This document shows, piece by piece, positions 36,906 to 49,314 of a stretch of 64,000 nt of DNA (positions are counted from its first letter, which is position 1; each line of letters starts with the position of its first letter). This DNA comes from Tragulus kanchil (taxonomy: Eukaryota > Chordata > Mammalia > Artiodactyla > Tragulidae). Location: NCBI GenBank assembly GCA_022376925.1, contig JAIOJX010000026.1, positions 203,886,900-203,950,899 of the forward strand, read 5' to 3'. A program made the position numbers and the translations under genes. The notes under the pieces were generated by a model. That model saw only the letters and a list, made by a program, of their open reading frames with translations. It had not been told where the DNA came from and made no database searches.

Positions 36906-38400
36906 GAAAGAAATATTGTATAATATTCCTTATGTGGGGAATCTAGAAAGAAATGATGCAAATGAACTTTCTGATGAAACAGAAACAGAGTTACAGGCTT
37001 AAAGAATGAATTTACACTTACCAGCAGGGAAGGGCTAGAGGGAAGGGATACTGATGGAGAAGGGGCATCTTTGCTATGCACACAGGTACCAAAAACCAGT
37101 GAAATTTTCTATTACCAAAACTAGCTGGAAAAATAGAAATGAATTTCCTAGAAGGTAATTCCTCCAAGGACAACGATGGGGAATTTTATTTGCTGATATA
37201 TTCTAAGGTCCTAGCACAGCATAAGCATTCAGGCAATATTTGTTGAATGAATGACTGAAGAATGAACAAAAGAAGGAAACGTGCTATTATCACATACAGA
37301 TTAATCTAGACAATCTGCTATGACCTTGCTTTTCTGTGTTTTTATAAATAAATAAGCTAATCTGATAAGTGCATATGATGTGACCAACAAGGGATTAGTC
37401 TCCAAAATTTGCAGCTTATGAGGATTAATATCACGAAAACAAATAACCCAATCAATCAATCTAGAAGGCAGAAGGTCTAGAGAGACATTTCTCCAAAGAA
37501 GACATACAGATGGCCAAGAGGCACATGAAAAAATATTCAGCATTGCTAATTATCAGAGAAATACAAATCAAAATTACAATGAGGTATCACCTCACACCAG
37601 TCAAAGTGACTATGATCAAAAAATCCACAAACAATAAGTGCTGGAGAAGGTATAGACAGAAGGGAACACTTCTACACTATTGGTGGGAATGTAAATTGAC
37701 ACAGACACTATGGAGAACAGTATGGAGGTTCCTTGAAGAAGAGAGAGATACCATATGATCCTACAATCCCACTCCTGGGCCTGTATCTGGCGAAAATCAT
37801 GGTCCAATGCACCTCAGTGTCCACTGCAACCCTATCTACAATAGCTGCAATGCAGAAGCAACCTAAATGTCCATCAACTGAGAAATGGATAAAGATGTGG
37901 TATATGTATACAACAGACTCCTACTGAGCCATAAGAAGAATGAAATAACGCCATTTACAGCAACATGGATGGATCTAGAGTTTGTTATACTGAGTGAAGT
38001 CAGGCAGAGAAAGAAATATTGTATAATATTCCTTATGTGGGGAATCTAGAAAGAAATGATGCAAATGAACTTTCTGATGAAACAGAAACAGAGTTACAGG
38101 CTTAAAGAATGAATTTACACTTACCAGCAGGGAAGGGCTAGAGGGAAGGGATACTGATGGAGAAGGGGCATCTGCTTGGCACAGATATGCACACATTATT
38201 ATATTTTAAATGGATAACCAACAAGGACCTACTGTATAGCACAGGGAATTCTGCTCAATATCCTGTAACAACCTAAATGGGAAAAAAATCTGAAAAAGAA
38301 TAGGTACGTGTACATGTATAACTGAATCACTTTGCTGTGCACCTGAAACCATCACATCATTGTTAATCAGCCATATTTCAATATAAAACAAAAAGTTAAA
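36281..38400 (+). mobile_element. 5'-truncated L1, older subfamily
   Basis: After the ORF2 piece the 3' untranslated region continues through GGATAACCAACAAGGACCTACTG (about 38210) and AATCACTTTGCTGTGCACCTG (about 38327-38345) to an A-rich tail near 38400. Duplications 13 and 14 repeat its 3' half, so the 3' end appears again at about 39340-39540. Confidence 0.88.
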
Positions 38401-40234
38401 TAAATATATAAAAATTGATATGTCATAAAATATACATACAAAAGATATCTTTGAAGTCTTTCCATAATTGTCTTAATTGAAGCTTACTACAGATACCTTA
38501 TTATATTGGGACACCCTCTGTGACTATAGTGTAAACTGAATTGGCTAAGTGCATGATTGAAGAAATTTTTGATGATATGCAAACTCTGAATTATATGGGC
38601 TAATAGGATGAATCTATACTTCAAACATTATGCCAACACTTTTCTGTGTTATTGCAAATCTCTTTGTTTATAAAACTATTTCCCATTAAATGTAGCAAAT
38701 ATTCTGTTTTAAAAATGTATGAAAAAGATAAATGGAAAGCAACATGCTAAAGTATTAATAGTGATAAGGCCATGGATGATTATTTTGTTTCTAATAGCAA
38801 ATAAATACTATGAGCATATGAGCACATTTTAGTTTTCTGGCCAGAACACAATATCCTTGACCAAAGATCCAAGACTTGGCGTTTCCTCTGACGCCACAGG
38901 CACTGCTCTCTAATGGTCATTAAGGTGGTAAAAGAGGCAAACGGACGATTTCACAGACATCCCAGCACTGAGAGGTCAACTGTAAAAATAAATAAATCAA
39001 AATATGATATGCTAATACAATTTTGAACAACTTCCATATCTTTTCACATTAACTTTTTAGTTAATGTTTTATATATTCAAAAGAGTCATGAATTGGATGA
39101 AAACAGGCAGATTTGTTATACTGAGTGAAGTCAGGCAGAGAAAGAAATATTGTATAATATTCCTTATGTGGGGAATCTAGAAAGAAATGATGCAAATGAA
39201 CTTTCTGATGAAACAGAAACAGAGTTACAGGCTTAAAGAATGAATTTACACTTACCAGCAGGGAAGGGCTAGAGGGAAGGGATACTGATGGAGAAGGGGC
39301 ATCTGCTTGGCACAGATATGCACACATTATTATATTTTAAATGGATAACCAACAAGGACCTACTGTATAGCACAGGGAATTCTGCTCAATATCCTGTAAC
39401 AACCTAAATGGGAAAAAAATCTGAAAAAGAATAGGTACGTGTACATGTATAACTGAATCACTTTGCTGTGCACCTGAAACCATCACATCATTGTTAATCA
39501 GCCATATTTCAATATAAAACAAAAAGTTAAATAAATATATAAAAATTGATATGTCATAAAATATACATACAAAAGATATCTTTGAAGTCTTTCCATAATT
39601 GTCTTAATTGAAGCTTACTACAGATACCTTATTATATTGGGACACCCTCTGTGACTATAGTGTAAACTGAATTGGCTAAGTGCATGATTGAAGAAATTTT
39701 TGATGATATGCAAACTCTGAATTATATGGGCTAATAGGATGAATCTATACTTCAAACATTATGCCAACACTTTTCTGTGTTATTGCAAATCTCTTTGTTT
39801 ATAAAACTATTTCCCATTAAATGTAGCAAATATTCTGTTTTAAAAATGTATGAAAAAGATAAATGGAAAGCAACATGCTAAAGTATTAATAGTGATAAGG
39901 CCATGGATGATTATTTTGTTTCTAATAGCAAATAAATACTATGAGCATATGAGCACATTTTAGTTTTCTGGCCAGAACACAATATCCTTGACCAAAGATC
40001 CAAGACTTGGCGTTTCCTCTGACGCCACAGGCACTGCTCTCTAATGGTCATTAAGGTGGTAAAAGAGGCAAACGGACGATTTCACAGACATCCCAGCACT
40101 GAGAGGTCAACTGTAAAAATAAATAAATCAAAATATGATATGCTAATACAATTTTGAACAACTTCCATATCTTTTCACATTAACTTTTTAGTTAATGTTT
40201 TATATATTCAAAAGAGTCATGAATTGGATGAAAA
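37981..40234. repeat. Tandem duplication 14 (unit 1,131 bp, 8-bp spacer)
   Basis: Copy 1 is 37981-39103, spacer CAGGCAGA at 39104-39111, copy 2 is 39112-40234. The copies look identical. Segment 36878-37070 / 37981-38173 / 39112-39304 (an L1 3' untranslated piece) is present three times. Confidence 0.96.
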
Positions 40235-41575
40235 TGCTACCAGATAGAAGGAATAAATAATTTTAAGGACTTGCGTGTCTTAAATTCTATGAGTTTGACA
40301 GACTCCTACAAACTGGCCAAAAAACCATCCACAAGGCAGGCGACTGGGCAAGTTTCCACTCATTCTGGTTTCCCCACCTCGCATCTGGTAATGTGGAAAA
40401 AACTACCTTACATTCTTCTGGGGGAATCCTTGCTTTCCTTTTTGGACTTTCCACTATGAAAATCAGCATCAATCAGAAAATTTGAAGGTTTTAAAGTTTA
40501 AAAAATCTTTTCACTGGTACAAATCAAAGTCTGCATCCTTCAAGAGCAAACAGTGTGAGAATTTGGACCGTGAAGCAGTTACATCCGGTAAAGGAGAATC
40601 TGTGACTGGTTTCTGTGTAGAATCAACTAAATTTGAAGGGGAAGGTGCGAGAGGGTCACCTCCTTCCAGACATTCATCAGCAACACAGAGCTGTTGTGTC
40701 AACAGGAAAAAGTGTCAAACTCAGAGAATGAAAGGGTGTAATCCGTATTTCCTTATGTGCAATTGCTTGGAGCTTTTAAAGTAATGAAGTGGGCAGTTCA
40801 TAGGTTATAGTTCATTCTGTTTTTGAGGGACGATTCTGAAAACTAAGAAAGTCACAGAGGAAAAAAAAACACTTTTGAAATCAAAATGTGACCTGTACAC
40901 ACTTAAAACATTTACTTTTCTCATAATCTTTAAAAGATTTCAAAGAATGTTTACATCCTAGCTTCTGGGCATATATATTTTTTCAGGAGTCTTCAAACAG
41001 AAAGAAATATTTTGAAAAACTGTGCATATAATTTGATATGGGATGCATTTAACAGCTGGAAGGATTTCACACTTAGGACTCAATTTACGAAACTTTGTAG
41101 TTGGCATTATTTCAGCGCTAGTCCTGGAAGTCATAATTTCCCAAAGATATTTTTTCTTGGTTTGAAAATTATTTATATAAGGAACATATATCATTTCAAA
41201 AATGAAGTTATCATAGCTGACTTTGGCCAGGCATAAATGAATAACTTCAAGAAGAAACATCTGAGAACATTATTCACTCCCACTGAACTCCAACAATCAA
41301 TTTCAGGTTTTAATGTTCAAAATTCTTCCTCAGCAAGCACACAGTCTACACTTTCACACTCTTTAGCAGAATGAGACCAGCTAATTTATTAAAAAATCAA
41401 ATACAGAATTTCAATATGATAAATCACAGTAATAAAGCAAATAAACACAATTTCGTTCTAATTATGTATGTGTTGGGGGTGATGGTCAGAATGATAGTGA
41501 GATAAGATGAAGAGATTCAGAGGAACGAGAGTGGGTTTGTTTTCTCCTGTAAGAATAATGAAGGAAGGGGATGAT
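40235..41575. other. Unique DNA, no recognised feature
   Basis: Short open frames on both strands (61-100 codons) have no recognisable domain and look incidental. No duplication. Confidence 0.5.
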
Positions 41576-41735
41576 AAGGGAACTATATTGAATATATTGT
41601 AACAACCTGTAATGGAAAAGAATCTGTAAAAGAATATATGTACTAAATCACTTTGCATTAAACATGAAACTAACACATTGTACATGAACTATACTTCAGT
41701 TAAAAGTAGCAAAAATACCTAAATAAAAAAAGAAA
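41576..41735 (+). mobile_element. L1 3'-end fragment
   Basis: AACAACCTGTAATGGAAAAGAATCTG, AAATCACTTTGCATTAAACATGAAACTAACACATTG, ACTATACTTCAGTTAAAAG and an A-rich tail match the L1 3' ends elsewhere in this window. Confidence 0.85.
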
Positions 41736-41929
41736 TATTGCCTAAAAGACGGATAGCAGGGAAATAAATATACCCCACACAGCTTACTGGAAACATCAGC
41801 TGATTTCCTCCACCCTATGTCCTGTGCTCTCTGAGCTCTGCAAGATTAATGAACAGTGAGAAAAGGGAACACTGTGTGCTTCCCTCCACAAGCTCTTCCT
41901 GGTGAAATCTCCAAGGCAGAGCTTTCCTT

Positions 41930-42247
41930 TCCTTTTTCTATTTATTTAAAGATTTTTTTTTTTAAATTTTGGGACGGGGCGGGTTGGGGAGGGAGGGGGG
42001 CGGGCGGGCCACTTCTATTGGTCTTTCATTTGTCCATTTTCATCCATCTTTGGCCTCTGTTGTCTCAGAGCACCGGCTTTGGGCGCATGCGCTCCAGAGC
42101 TCCGACTCAGTAATTGGACACATCAGTCCAGCTGCTCCGCGGCACGTGGAATCTTCTCAGGCCAGAGATCGAACAGGCTCCTCTTGCACTGCAAGGCGGT
42201 GTCCTTATCCACTGGACCACCAGGGAAGCCCCTCCTATCCTTTTTCT
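41930..42247 (-). mobile_element. CHR-type SINE (antisense) with G-rich tail
   Basis: The right edge reads CTGGACCACCAGGGAAGCCC, the reverse of the CHR head, with the body to the left (CCACTTCTATTGGTCTTTCAT). The 3' tail is an unusual G-rich stretch on the plus strand at 41971-42008. Flanks carry TCCTTTTTCTA at 41930-41940 and 42237-42247. The duplicate is at about 43060-43366. Confidence 0.9.
41971..42008 (+). other. G-quadruplex-capable tract
   Basis: At least six runs of three or more G separated by one or two bases (GGGACGGGGCGGGTTGGGGA, then GGGAGGGGGGCGGGCGGG). It is part of the SINE tail and recurs at 43093-43128 with a shorter central run. The fold is inferred from the run pattern only. 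Confidence 0.7.
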
Positions 42248-42790
42248 AATTTCAAGAAAAGGAACCAAAGCTTGGAGTCCATTTCAAATTGCAATTTGAT
42301 GCAGTTCTAAAGAAATCACAAAATTGACAGTAATAAAGCCATCATCATGGGGTATCAAGTTGTCTCATCCTTGCCTGTACTCACTGCACTTTCTCACTTT
42401 GGCCCCATAAACCATTCCGTCAACACTGTTCAGGATTCCATTTTGAACCTGACATTATGGCATAGATTTGGCTTGCTGTCATTTATTTTAGTAACTCAGT
42501 GCTTTCTTTAAACAAATTTTGAGATTTTTATGAGAAAGATTGCAGTATGGTGGAAATGGCAGGTATCTGGGAGTCAGATAAAATGTTTGTGTCTTGGTGC
42601 TGCAATAGCTATGTGGTTGAGCTAATAATCATCATACCTCTCTGATATTCAAGTTACTCATTTGCATGGTGTTGTACTAGATTATGGTACAGATATAGTA
42701 ATAAATAGCTGACTCTTGAGTAATATAGATTTGAACTCCAGGTTTACTTATACATGGATTGTTTCTGATAAACATGGTACCTGTGTTTTA

Positions 42791-44646
42791 AAAAAAACTT
42801 TACATTTTATATTGAGTTATAGCCAATTAACAATGCTGTGATAGTTTCAAGTGAAGAGCAGAGGGACTCAGCCATACATATCCATGTGCCCATTCTCTCC
42901 CAAACTCCCCTCCCATCCAGGCTGCCCTGAGTTGAGCACTGAGCAGAGTTCCATGTGCTCATCAGTAGGTCCTTGCTGGTTATCCATTTTAAATATATTT
43001 GTAGTACATGCTTCCTCCACAAGCTCTTCCTGGTGAATCTCAAAGGGAGCTTTCCTTTCCTTTTCTATTTATTTAAAGATTTTTTAAATTTTGGGACGGG
43101 GCGGGTTGGGGAGGGAGGGGCGGGCGGGCCACTTCTATTGGTCTTTCATTTGTCCATTTTCATCCATCTTTGGCCTCTGTTGTCTCAGAGCACCGGCTTT
43201 GGGCGCATGCGCTCCAGAGCTCCGACTCAGTAATTGGACACATCAGTCCAGCTGCTCCGCGGCACGTGGAATCTTCTCAGGCCAGAGATCGAACAGGCTC
43301 CTCTTGCACTGCAAGGCGGTGTCCTTATCCACTGGACCACCAGGGAAGCCCCTCCTATCCTTTTTCTAATTTCAAGAAAAGGAACCAAAGCTTGGAGTCC
43401 ATTTCAAATTGCAATTTGATGCAGTTCTAAAGAAATCACAAAATTGACAGTAATAAAGCCATCATCATGGGGTATCAAGTTGTCTCATCCTTGCCTGTAC
43501 TCACTGCACTTTCTCACTTTGGCCCCATAAACCATTCCGTCAACACTGTTCAGGATTCCATTTTGAACCTGACATTATGGCATAGATTTGGCTTGCTGTC
43601 ATTTATTTTAGTAACTCAGTGCTTTCTTTAAACAAATTTTGAGATTTTTATGAGAAAGATTGCAGTATGGTGGAAATGGCAGGTATCTGGGAGTCAGATA
43701 AAATGTTTGTGTCTTGGTGCTGCAATAGCTATGTGGTTGAGCTAATAATCATCATACCTCTCTGATATTCAAGTTACTCATTTGCATGGTGTTGTACTAG
43801 ATTATGGTACAGATATAGTAATAAATAGCTGACTCTTGAGTAATATAGATTTGAACTCCAGGTTTACTTATACATGGATTGTTTCTGATAAACATGGTAC
43901 CTGTGTTTTAAAAAAAACTTTACATTTTATATTGAGTTATAGCCAATTAACAATGCTGTGATAGTTTCAAGTGAAGAGCAGAGGGACTCAGCCATACATA
44001 TCCATGTGCCCATTCTCTCCCAAACTCCCCTCCCATCCAGGCTGCCCTGAGTTGAGCACTGAGCAGAGTTCCATGTGCTCATCAGTAGGTCCTTGCTGGT
44101 TATCCATTTTAAATATATTTGTATGTACATGACCCTCCCAAGCTCCCTAAGTATCCCTTCCCCCATCCTTCCCCATGGCAACCATAAGTGCATTCTCTAA
44201 GTCTGTGAGTCTGCTTCTCTTTTTTAAGTGAGTTCATTTATATCATTTCTTTTCAGATTCTACATATAAGGGATGCCATAAGATATTTCTCCTTCTCTGC
44301 TGACTTACTTTACTCAGTATGACACTCCCTAGGTCCATCCATGTTGCTGCAAATGGCATTATTGTTTTTGTTTAGTTGCGAAGTCATGCCCGACTCTTCT
44401 GTGACCCCGTGGACTATAGCCTGCCAGGCTCCTCTGTCTGTGGGATATCCCAGGCATGAATACTGGAATAGGTTGCTATTATCTTCTCCAGGGAAACTTC
44501 CTGACCCAGGGATGGCACCTGTGTCTGCTGCATTGGCAGGCAGATCCTTTAGCACTGAGCCACCAGGGAAGCTCGCAAATGGCATTATTTCATTCTTTTT
44601 AATGGCTGAGTGATACTCCATTGTAGCATCTGTGTTTTTATTTTTA
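42791..44646 (-). mobile_element. L1 3' end (antisense), nested SINE inside
   Basis: Reading the minus strand, the element runs from the ORF2 end (about 44646-44590 and 44340-44270, GTCCATCCATGTTGCTGCAA on plus) through the 3' untranslated region to its 3' terminus near 42795. Duplication 15 repeats it, so the 3' terminus also appears at about 43912. Confidence 0.87.
44349..44589 (-). mobile_element. Bov-tA SINE nested in L1, perfect target duplication
   Basis: The SINE is 44364-44574: left edge TTTGTTTAGTTGCGAAGTCA, right edge GAGCCACCAGGGAAGCTC (reverse of the head). It is flanked by perfect 15-bp GCAAATGGCATTATT at 44349-44363 and 44575-44589, sequence that is continuous in intact L1. The duplicate is at 45466-45706. 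Confidence 0.96.
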
Positions 44647-44848
44647 CAGATCTTTGAATTAACTAAATGTGGGGGAAAGCTTCTGTTCAATTAGAGATCA
44701 CAATATATGAAATAAAAAGAACTAACATTTGGGGAAATAGACTCACAGACAGAAAATAAATGTATGGTGACCAAAGAGGATAGTAGGACTGGGGAAAGAG
44801 ATAAATTAGAGGTTTGGGATTAACATGTACACCTTACTATATATAAAA

Positions 44849-45048
44849 TGGGCTTTCCAGGTGGTTCAGATGGTAAAGAATCTACCTGCAATGCAGGAGT
44901 CCTGGGATCAGTCCCTGGGTTGGGAAGATCCCCTGGAGAAGAGAATGGCAACCCACTCTAGTATCCATGCCTGGAAAATTTCATGGACAGAGGAGCTTGG
45001 CAGGCTATAGTCCATGCAGTGGCAAAGCATCAGACACGAGTGAGTAAC
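44849..45048 (+). mobile_element. Bov-tA SINE in L1 3' untranslated region
   Basis: GGGCTTTCCAGGTGGTTCAGATGG, ATCAGTCCCTGGGTTGGGAAG, GATCCCCTGGAGAAGAGAATGG, GCATCAGACACGAGTGAG. Possible eroded target duplication ATATAAAA / ATGTAAAA. The duplicate is at 45966-46165. Confidence 0.93.
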
Positions 45049-46284
45049 TTTTACCTTCATCACCTTCATATGTAAAACAGGTAAACAACAGTGACCTACC
45101 ATATAGGACAGGAAACTACACTCAATTGTGCCCATTCTCTCCCAAACTCCTCCCATCCAGGCTGCCCTGAGTTGAGCACTGAGCAGAGTTCCATGTGCTC
45201 ATCAGTAGGTCCTTGCTGGTTATCCATTTTAAATATATTTGTATGTACATGACCCTCCCAAGCTCCTAAGTATCCTTCCCCATCCTTCCCCATGGCAACC
45301 ATAAGTGCATTCTCTAAGTCTGTGAGTCTGCTTCTCTTTTTTAAGTGAGTTCATTTATATCATTTCTTTTCAGATTCTACATATAAGGGATGCCATAAGA
45401 TATTTCTCCTTCTCTGCTGACTTACTTTACTCAGTATGACACTCCCTAGGTCCATCCATGTTGCTGCAAATGGCATTATTGTTTTTGTTTAGTTGCGAAG
45501 TCATGCCCGACTCTTCTGTGACCCCGTGGACTATAGCCTGCCAGGCTCCTCTGTCTGTGGGATATCCCAGGCATGAATACTGGAATAGGTTGCTATTATC
45601 TTCTCCAGGGAAACTTCCTGACCCAGGGATGGCACCTGTGTCTGCTGCATTGGCAGGCAGATCCTTTAGCACTGAGCCACCAGGGAAGCTCGCAAATGGC
45701 ATTATTTCATTCTTTTTAATGGCTGAGTGATACTCCATTGTAGCATCTGTGTTTTTATTTTTACAGATCTTTGAATTAACTAAATGTGGGGGAAAGCTTC
45801 TGTTCAATTAGAGATCACAATATATGAAATAAAAAGAACTAACATTTGGGGAAATAGACTCACAGACAGAAAATAAATGTATGGTGACCAAAGAGGATAG
45901 TAGGACTGGGGAAAGAGATAAATTAGAGGTTTGGGATTAACATGTACACCTTACTATATATAAAATGGGCTTTCCAGGTGGTTCAGATGGTAAAGAATCT
46001 ACCTGCAATGCAGGAGTCCTGGGATCAGTCCCTGGGTTGGGAAGATCCCCTGGAGAAGAGAATGGCAACCCACTCTAGTATCCATGCCTGGAAAATTTCA
46101 TGGACAGAGGAGCTTGGCAGGCTATAGTCCATGCAGTGGCAAAGCATCAGACACGAGTGAGTAACTTTTACCTTCATCACCTTCATATGTAAAACAGGTA
46201 AACAACAGTGACCTACCATATAGGACAGGAAACTACACTCAGAAATTGTTTTGTAACAACCTATAGCAGAAAATAATTTAAAAG

Positions 46285-46372
46285 AGAATATGCATATATA
46301 CATATATGCATATGTATACGTGTGTGTATATATATGTATATATGTATATATACATATATATATATCTTTGAA
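46285..46372 (+). repeat. TA/CATA-rich microsatellite
   Basis: An imperfect array of TATA, CATA and TGTATA units inside the L1 3' region. Confidence 0.9.
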
Positions 46373-46560
46373 ACTAACACAAGTGTATTAACTATACTTC
46401 AGTAAAAAAATTTAAAGAAGAGTTGATAGCTAAATCTTAATAAAACTAGATTTTTTTCATATACAGATATATGCACAACTGAATCACTTTGTTGTTTACT
46501 GGGAACTAATGCAATACTGTAAATTAACTATTCTTCACTTAACAACAACAAAAAGAACTA

Positions 46561-46928
46561 ATGTTTCAGCCTGATTCTGTCCAAACCATTTCAGCTTCTG
46601 CCTTGGGAGTCACTTATCAGTTCCTTTGTTTTTGAGGCAGGTATATCACTACCTGAATTTTCAACTCTGTAGGAGTCAGCAGCCCTAACTCCTCCATTCT
46701 TCAAAAGTCAACTGTATATATTTCATATATATGAATATATATCCATGGGATAGACTCTGGAATGATGCAAAAGGATGATGACATTTCTATAAATCTATAT
46801 TTTTAATCCTTTGTCTGGTCAGTCCTGCATCAAGCACTCAAGTCTTTTAATAAGTGCCTACAAAATTATTAAAATAATTTAAAATTTTATTTTAACATTT
46901 AAAAAGCTCGCTGTATGTGTTACTGTAG
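46561..46928. other. No recognised feature
   Basis: Unique AT-rich sequence next to duplication 17. Confidence 0.45.
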
Positions 46929-49314
46929 TTCTCATTTGAAAGAAATTAGGCAACAGAACTAAAACAATATGAACTTTATACCAACTGTTGAAAGTATTGT
47001 ATAAATTGTATGAAAGAAGTAGTCTAAAAGTAGCCTAAAAGATCCATTTCTTATGGAAGACTAAAGATGGGGCCACTGAAGCCCTGTTTAATGGCAGGGT
47101 AGGTTTGGTTTGTTTGTTTGTTTTACACCTGAAGTCTGGTTCCATTAATGAATTGTGTTGAATATCAGGAAAAGTATAATTACCCTATATCCTGAGCCTG
47201 CCCTTTTGTCACTGGTGCAAAACTGAAGGCTTAGTGTATTTCAAAATATTACCTCTTATCACTCTGCACTCACTTTAAACAAGATCTCTGGCCACAGGCC
47301 TAATTACATACAAGGAAATATGTTGGTCCCCTAGTGGTGTTCTAGTTAATTCCTGGCCAGCTACCACAAGCTGTACCGTGAAAACAAGTTTACACAAGAT
47401 TACAAAATCTGCTTATCCCTGTTTTGTTTTAACACCTGTGAAAAAAAATACAAGACTGTCATGTGGCACACAAAAGGCTCAGGTGTCTCCCTGTTTAGAA
47501 GCTGGCAGTCCTGCACAGCAGGAGGAAATAAGGTTGTAATATTAATAAACACCTGCCAGAATGGTTATACCCACTGGCTCTACCCCAGCAAACTAGTTAA
47601 TCAACTAAACCTAACAAAACAATTGTCTAAACCCAAAGGTAGTGTGTGTTACCACATGGCTCCCAGTCCACCCGGTGATAAATATGAGAAGCTTCGTGTA
47701 CTGTACTGTTTTGTAAAGGAAGAGAGTAGGGTATCTCCCTGAGCAGGGAGTTAAAAATAACAACAGTAATAATAGCACAGTTTCTATGCAGCAGGCACTA
47801 TTGTGGGTGGATCCCGGGGAAACTGCAATAGTGGGAAAACAAGGGCTTCTGCTTGGTGGAGATCGCATTCCAGTGGGAGAGACAGATGAGAAATAATAAT
47901 GTTACTAATCCCTCTTCTTGTTACTCTCATTATCATCGCTCTGTTCATTCCCCCTTATAATATTCATCCATTAGGTGGAAAATCATGGGGGGTGGGTAGG
48001 GAACACATAGGCAGAGCAAGGACTACTTTAAAATTTAGGTGGAGGGCAGAGCCTGCTGGAGAAGAGACATTTGAACAGATATCTGAAAGGGGAGAAGGAA
48101 CCAGGCCTGATAGAACTGGAGAAGAGGGTGATTCTCATTTGAAAGAAATTAGGCAACAGAACTAAAACAATATGAACTTTATACCTGTAAAATTGTTTTG
48201 AAAGAATTAGTCTAAAAGTAGCCTAAAAGATCCATTTCTTATGGAAGACTAAAGATGGGGCCACTGAAGCCCTGTTTAATGGCAGGGTAGGTTTGGTTTG
48301 TTTGTTTGTTTTACACCTGAAGTCTGGTTCCATTAATGAATTGTGTTGAATATCAGGAAAAGTATAATTACCCTATATCCTGAGCCTGCCCTTTTGTCAC
48401 TGGTGCAAAACTGAAGGCTTAGTGTATTTCAAAATATTACCTCTTATCACTCTGCACTCACTTTAAACAAGATCTCTGGCCACAGGCCTAATTACATACA
48501 AGGAAATATGTTGGTCCCCTAGTGGTGTTCTAGTTAATTCCTGGCCAGCTACCACAAGCTGTACCGTGAAAACAAGTTTACACAAGATTACAAAATCTGC
48601 TTATCCCTGTTTTGTTTTAACACCTGTGAAAAAAAATACAAGACTGTCATGTGGCACACAAAAGGCTCAGGTGTCTCCCTGTTTAGAAGCTGGCAGTCCT
48701 GCACAGCAGGAGGAAATAAGGTTGTAATATTAATAAACACCTGCCAGAATGGTTATACCCACTGGCTCTACCCCAGCAAACTAGTTAATCAACTAAACCT
48801 AACAAAACAATTGTCTAAACCCAAAGGTAGTGTGTGTTACCACATGGCTCCCAGTCCACCCGGTGATAAATATGAGAAGCTTCGTGTACTGTACTGTTTT
48901 GTAAAGGAAGAGAGTAGGGTATCCCCCTGAGCAGGGATTTAAAAAATAACAACAGTAATAATAGCACAGTTTCTATGCAGCAGGCACTATTGTGGGTGGA
49001 TCCCGGGGAAACTGCAATAGTGGGAAAACAAGGGCTTCTGCTTGGTGGAGATCGCATTCCAGTGGGAGAGACAGATGAGAAATAATAATGTTACTAATCC
49101 CTCTTCTTGTTACTCTCATTATCATCGCTCTGTTCATTCCCCCTTATAATATTCATCCATTAGGTGGAAAATCATGGGGGGTGGGTAGGGAACACATAGG
49201 CAGAGCAAGGACTACTTTAAAATTTAGGTGGAGGGCAGAGCCTGCTGGAGAAGAGACATTTGAACAGATATCTGAAAGGGGAGAAGGAACCAGGCCTGAT
49301 AGAACTGGAGAAGA
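46929..49314. repeat. Tandem duplication 17 (unit about 1,188-1,203 bp, longest)
   Basis: Copy 1 is 46929-48125, a short spacer follows, copy 2 is 48132-49314. The left end is disturbed: 46980-47030 reads CCAACTGTTG...GTATGAAAGAAGTAGTC while 48183-48215 is a shorter, altered version. Near the right of copy 1, CTCCCTGAGCAGGGAGTT differs from CCCCCTGAGCAGGGATTT. The interior is identical. Confidence 0.95.
47750..48120 (+). mobile_element. L2-like ancient LINE relic
   Basis: The order GCAGGCACTATTGTGGGTGG, GGAGATCGCATTCCAGTGGGAGAGACAGATGAG, then AGAGACATTTGAACAGATATCTGAAAGG follows a common old LINE relic of mammals. Duplicates are at 48938-49314 and, in part, 50139-50370. Confidence 0.6.

Larger units (their letters stand above)
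35980..38173. repeat. Tandem duplication 13 (unit about 1,103 bp)
   Basis: Copy 1 is 35980-37083 and copy 2 is 37084-38173 and on. The last 13 bases of copy 1 (TTGCTATGCACAC) are a deleted version of the copy-2 continuation (TGCTTGGCACAGATATGCACAC), so copy 1 ends in an error-rich stretch. One A-run indel lies at the left of copy 2. It includes a MIR-like tail and an L1 ORF2 end. Confidence 0.95.
41877..44123. repeat. Tandem duplication 15 (unit about 1,120-1,132 bp)
   Basis: Copy 1 is 41877-43003, short spacer, copy 2 is 43009-44123. The first 120 bases of copy 2 have shorter homopolymers than copy 1 (GAAATCTCC / GAATCTC, CTTTTTC / CTTTTC, T12 / T6, G6 / G4); the rest is identical. This is the clearest case of differences confined to the junction-facing end. 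Confidence 0.96.
44005..46241. repeat. Tandem duplication 16 (unit about 1,117-1,122 bp)
   Basis: Copy 1 is 44005-45126 and copy 2 is 45127-46241. The left 150 bases of copy 2 have compressed homopolymers (CTCCCCTCC / CTCCTCC, TATCCCTTCCCCC / TATCCTTCCCC). Together with duplication 15, the piece 42887-43003 / 44006-44123 / 45128-45241 is present three times. Confidence 0.96.
44690..46410 (+). mobile_element. L1 3' untranslated region (sense), SINE-interrupted
   Basis: ATAGACTCACAGACAGAAAATAAA, TTTGGGATTAACATGTACACC, then after the SINE CTACCATATAGGACAGGAAAC and AACCTATAGCAGAAAATAATT follow the L1 3' end. It is in the opposite orientation to the L1 at 42791-44646, with the truncated 5' sides facing each other. 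Further L1-like 3' sequence occurs at about 46470-46560. Confidence 0.8.

Noticed and set aside
44310..44690. 126-codon minus-strand frame (repeated at 45427-45807)
   Set aside because: Translation of nested L1 3' end (NTDATMEYHSAIKKNEIMPF) and a Bov-tA; not a gene.
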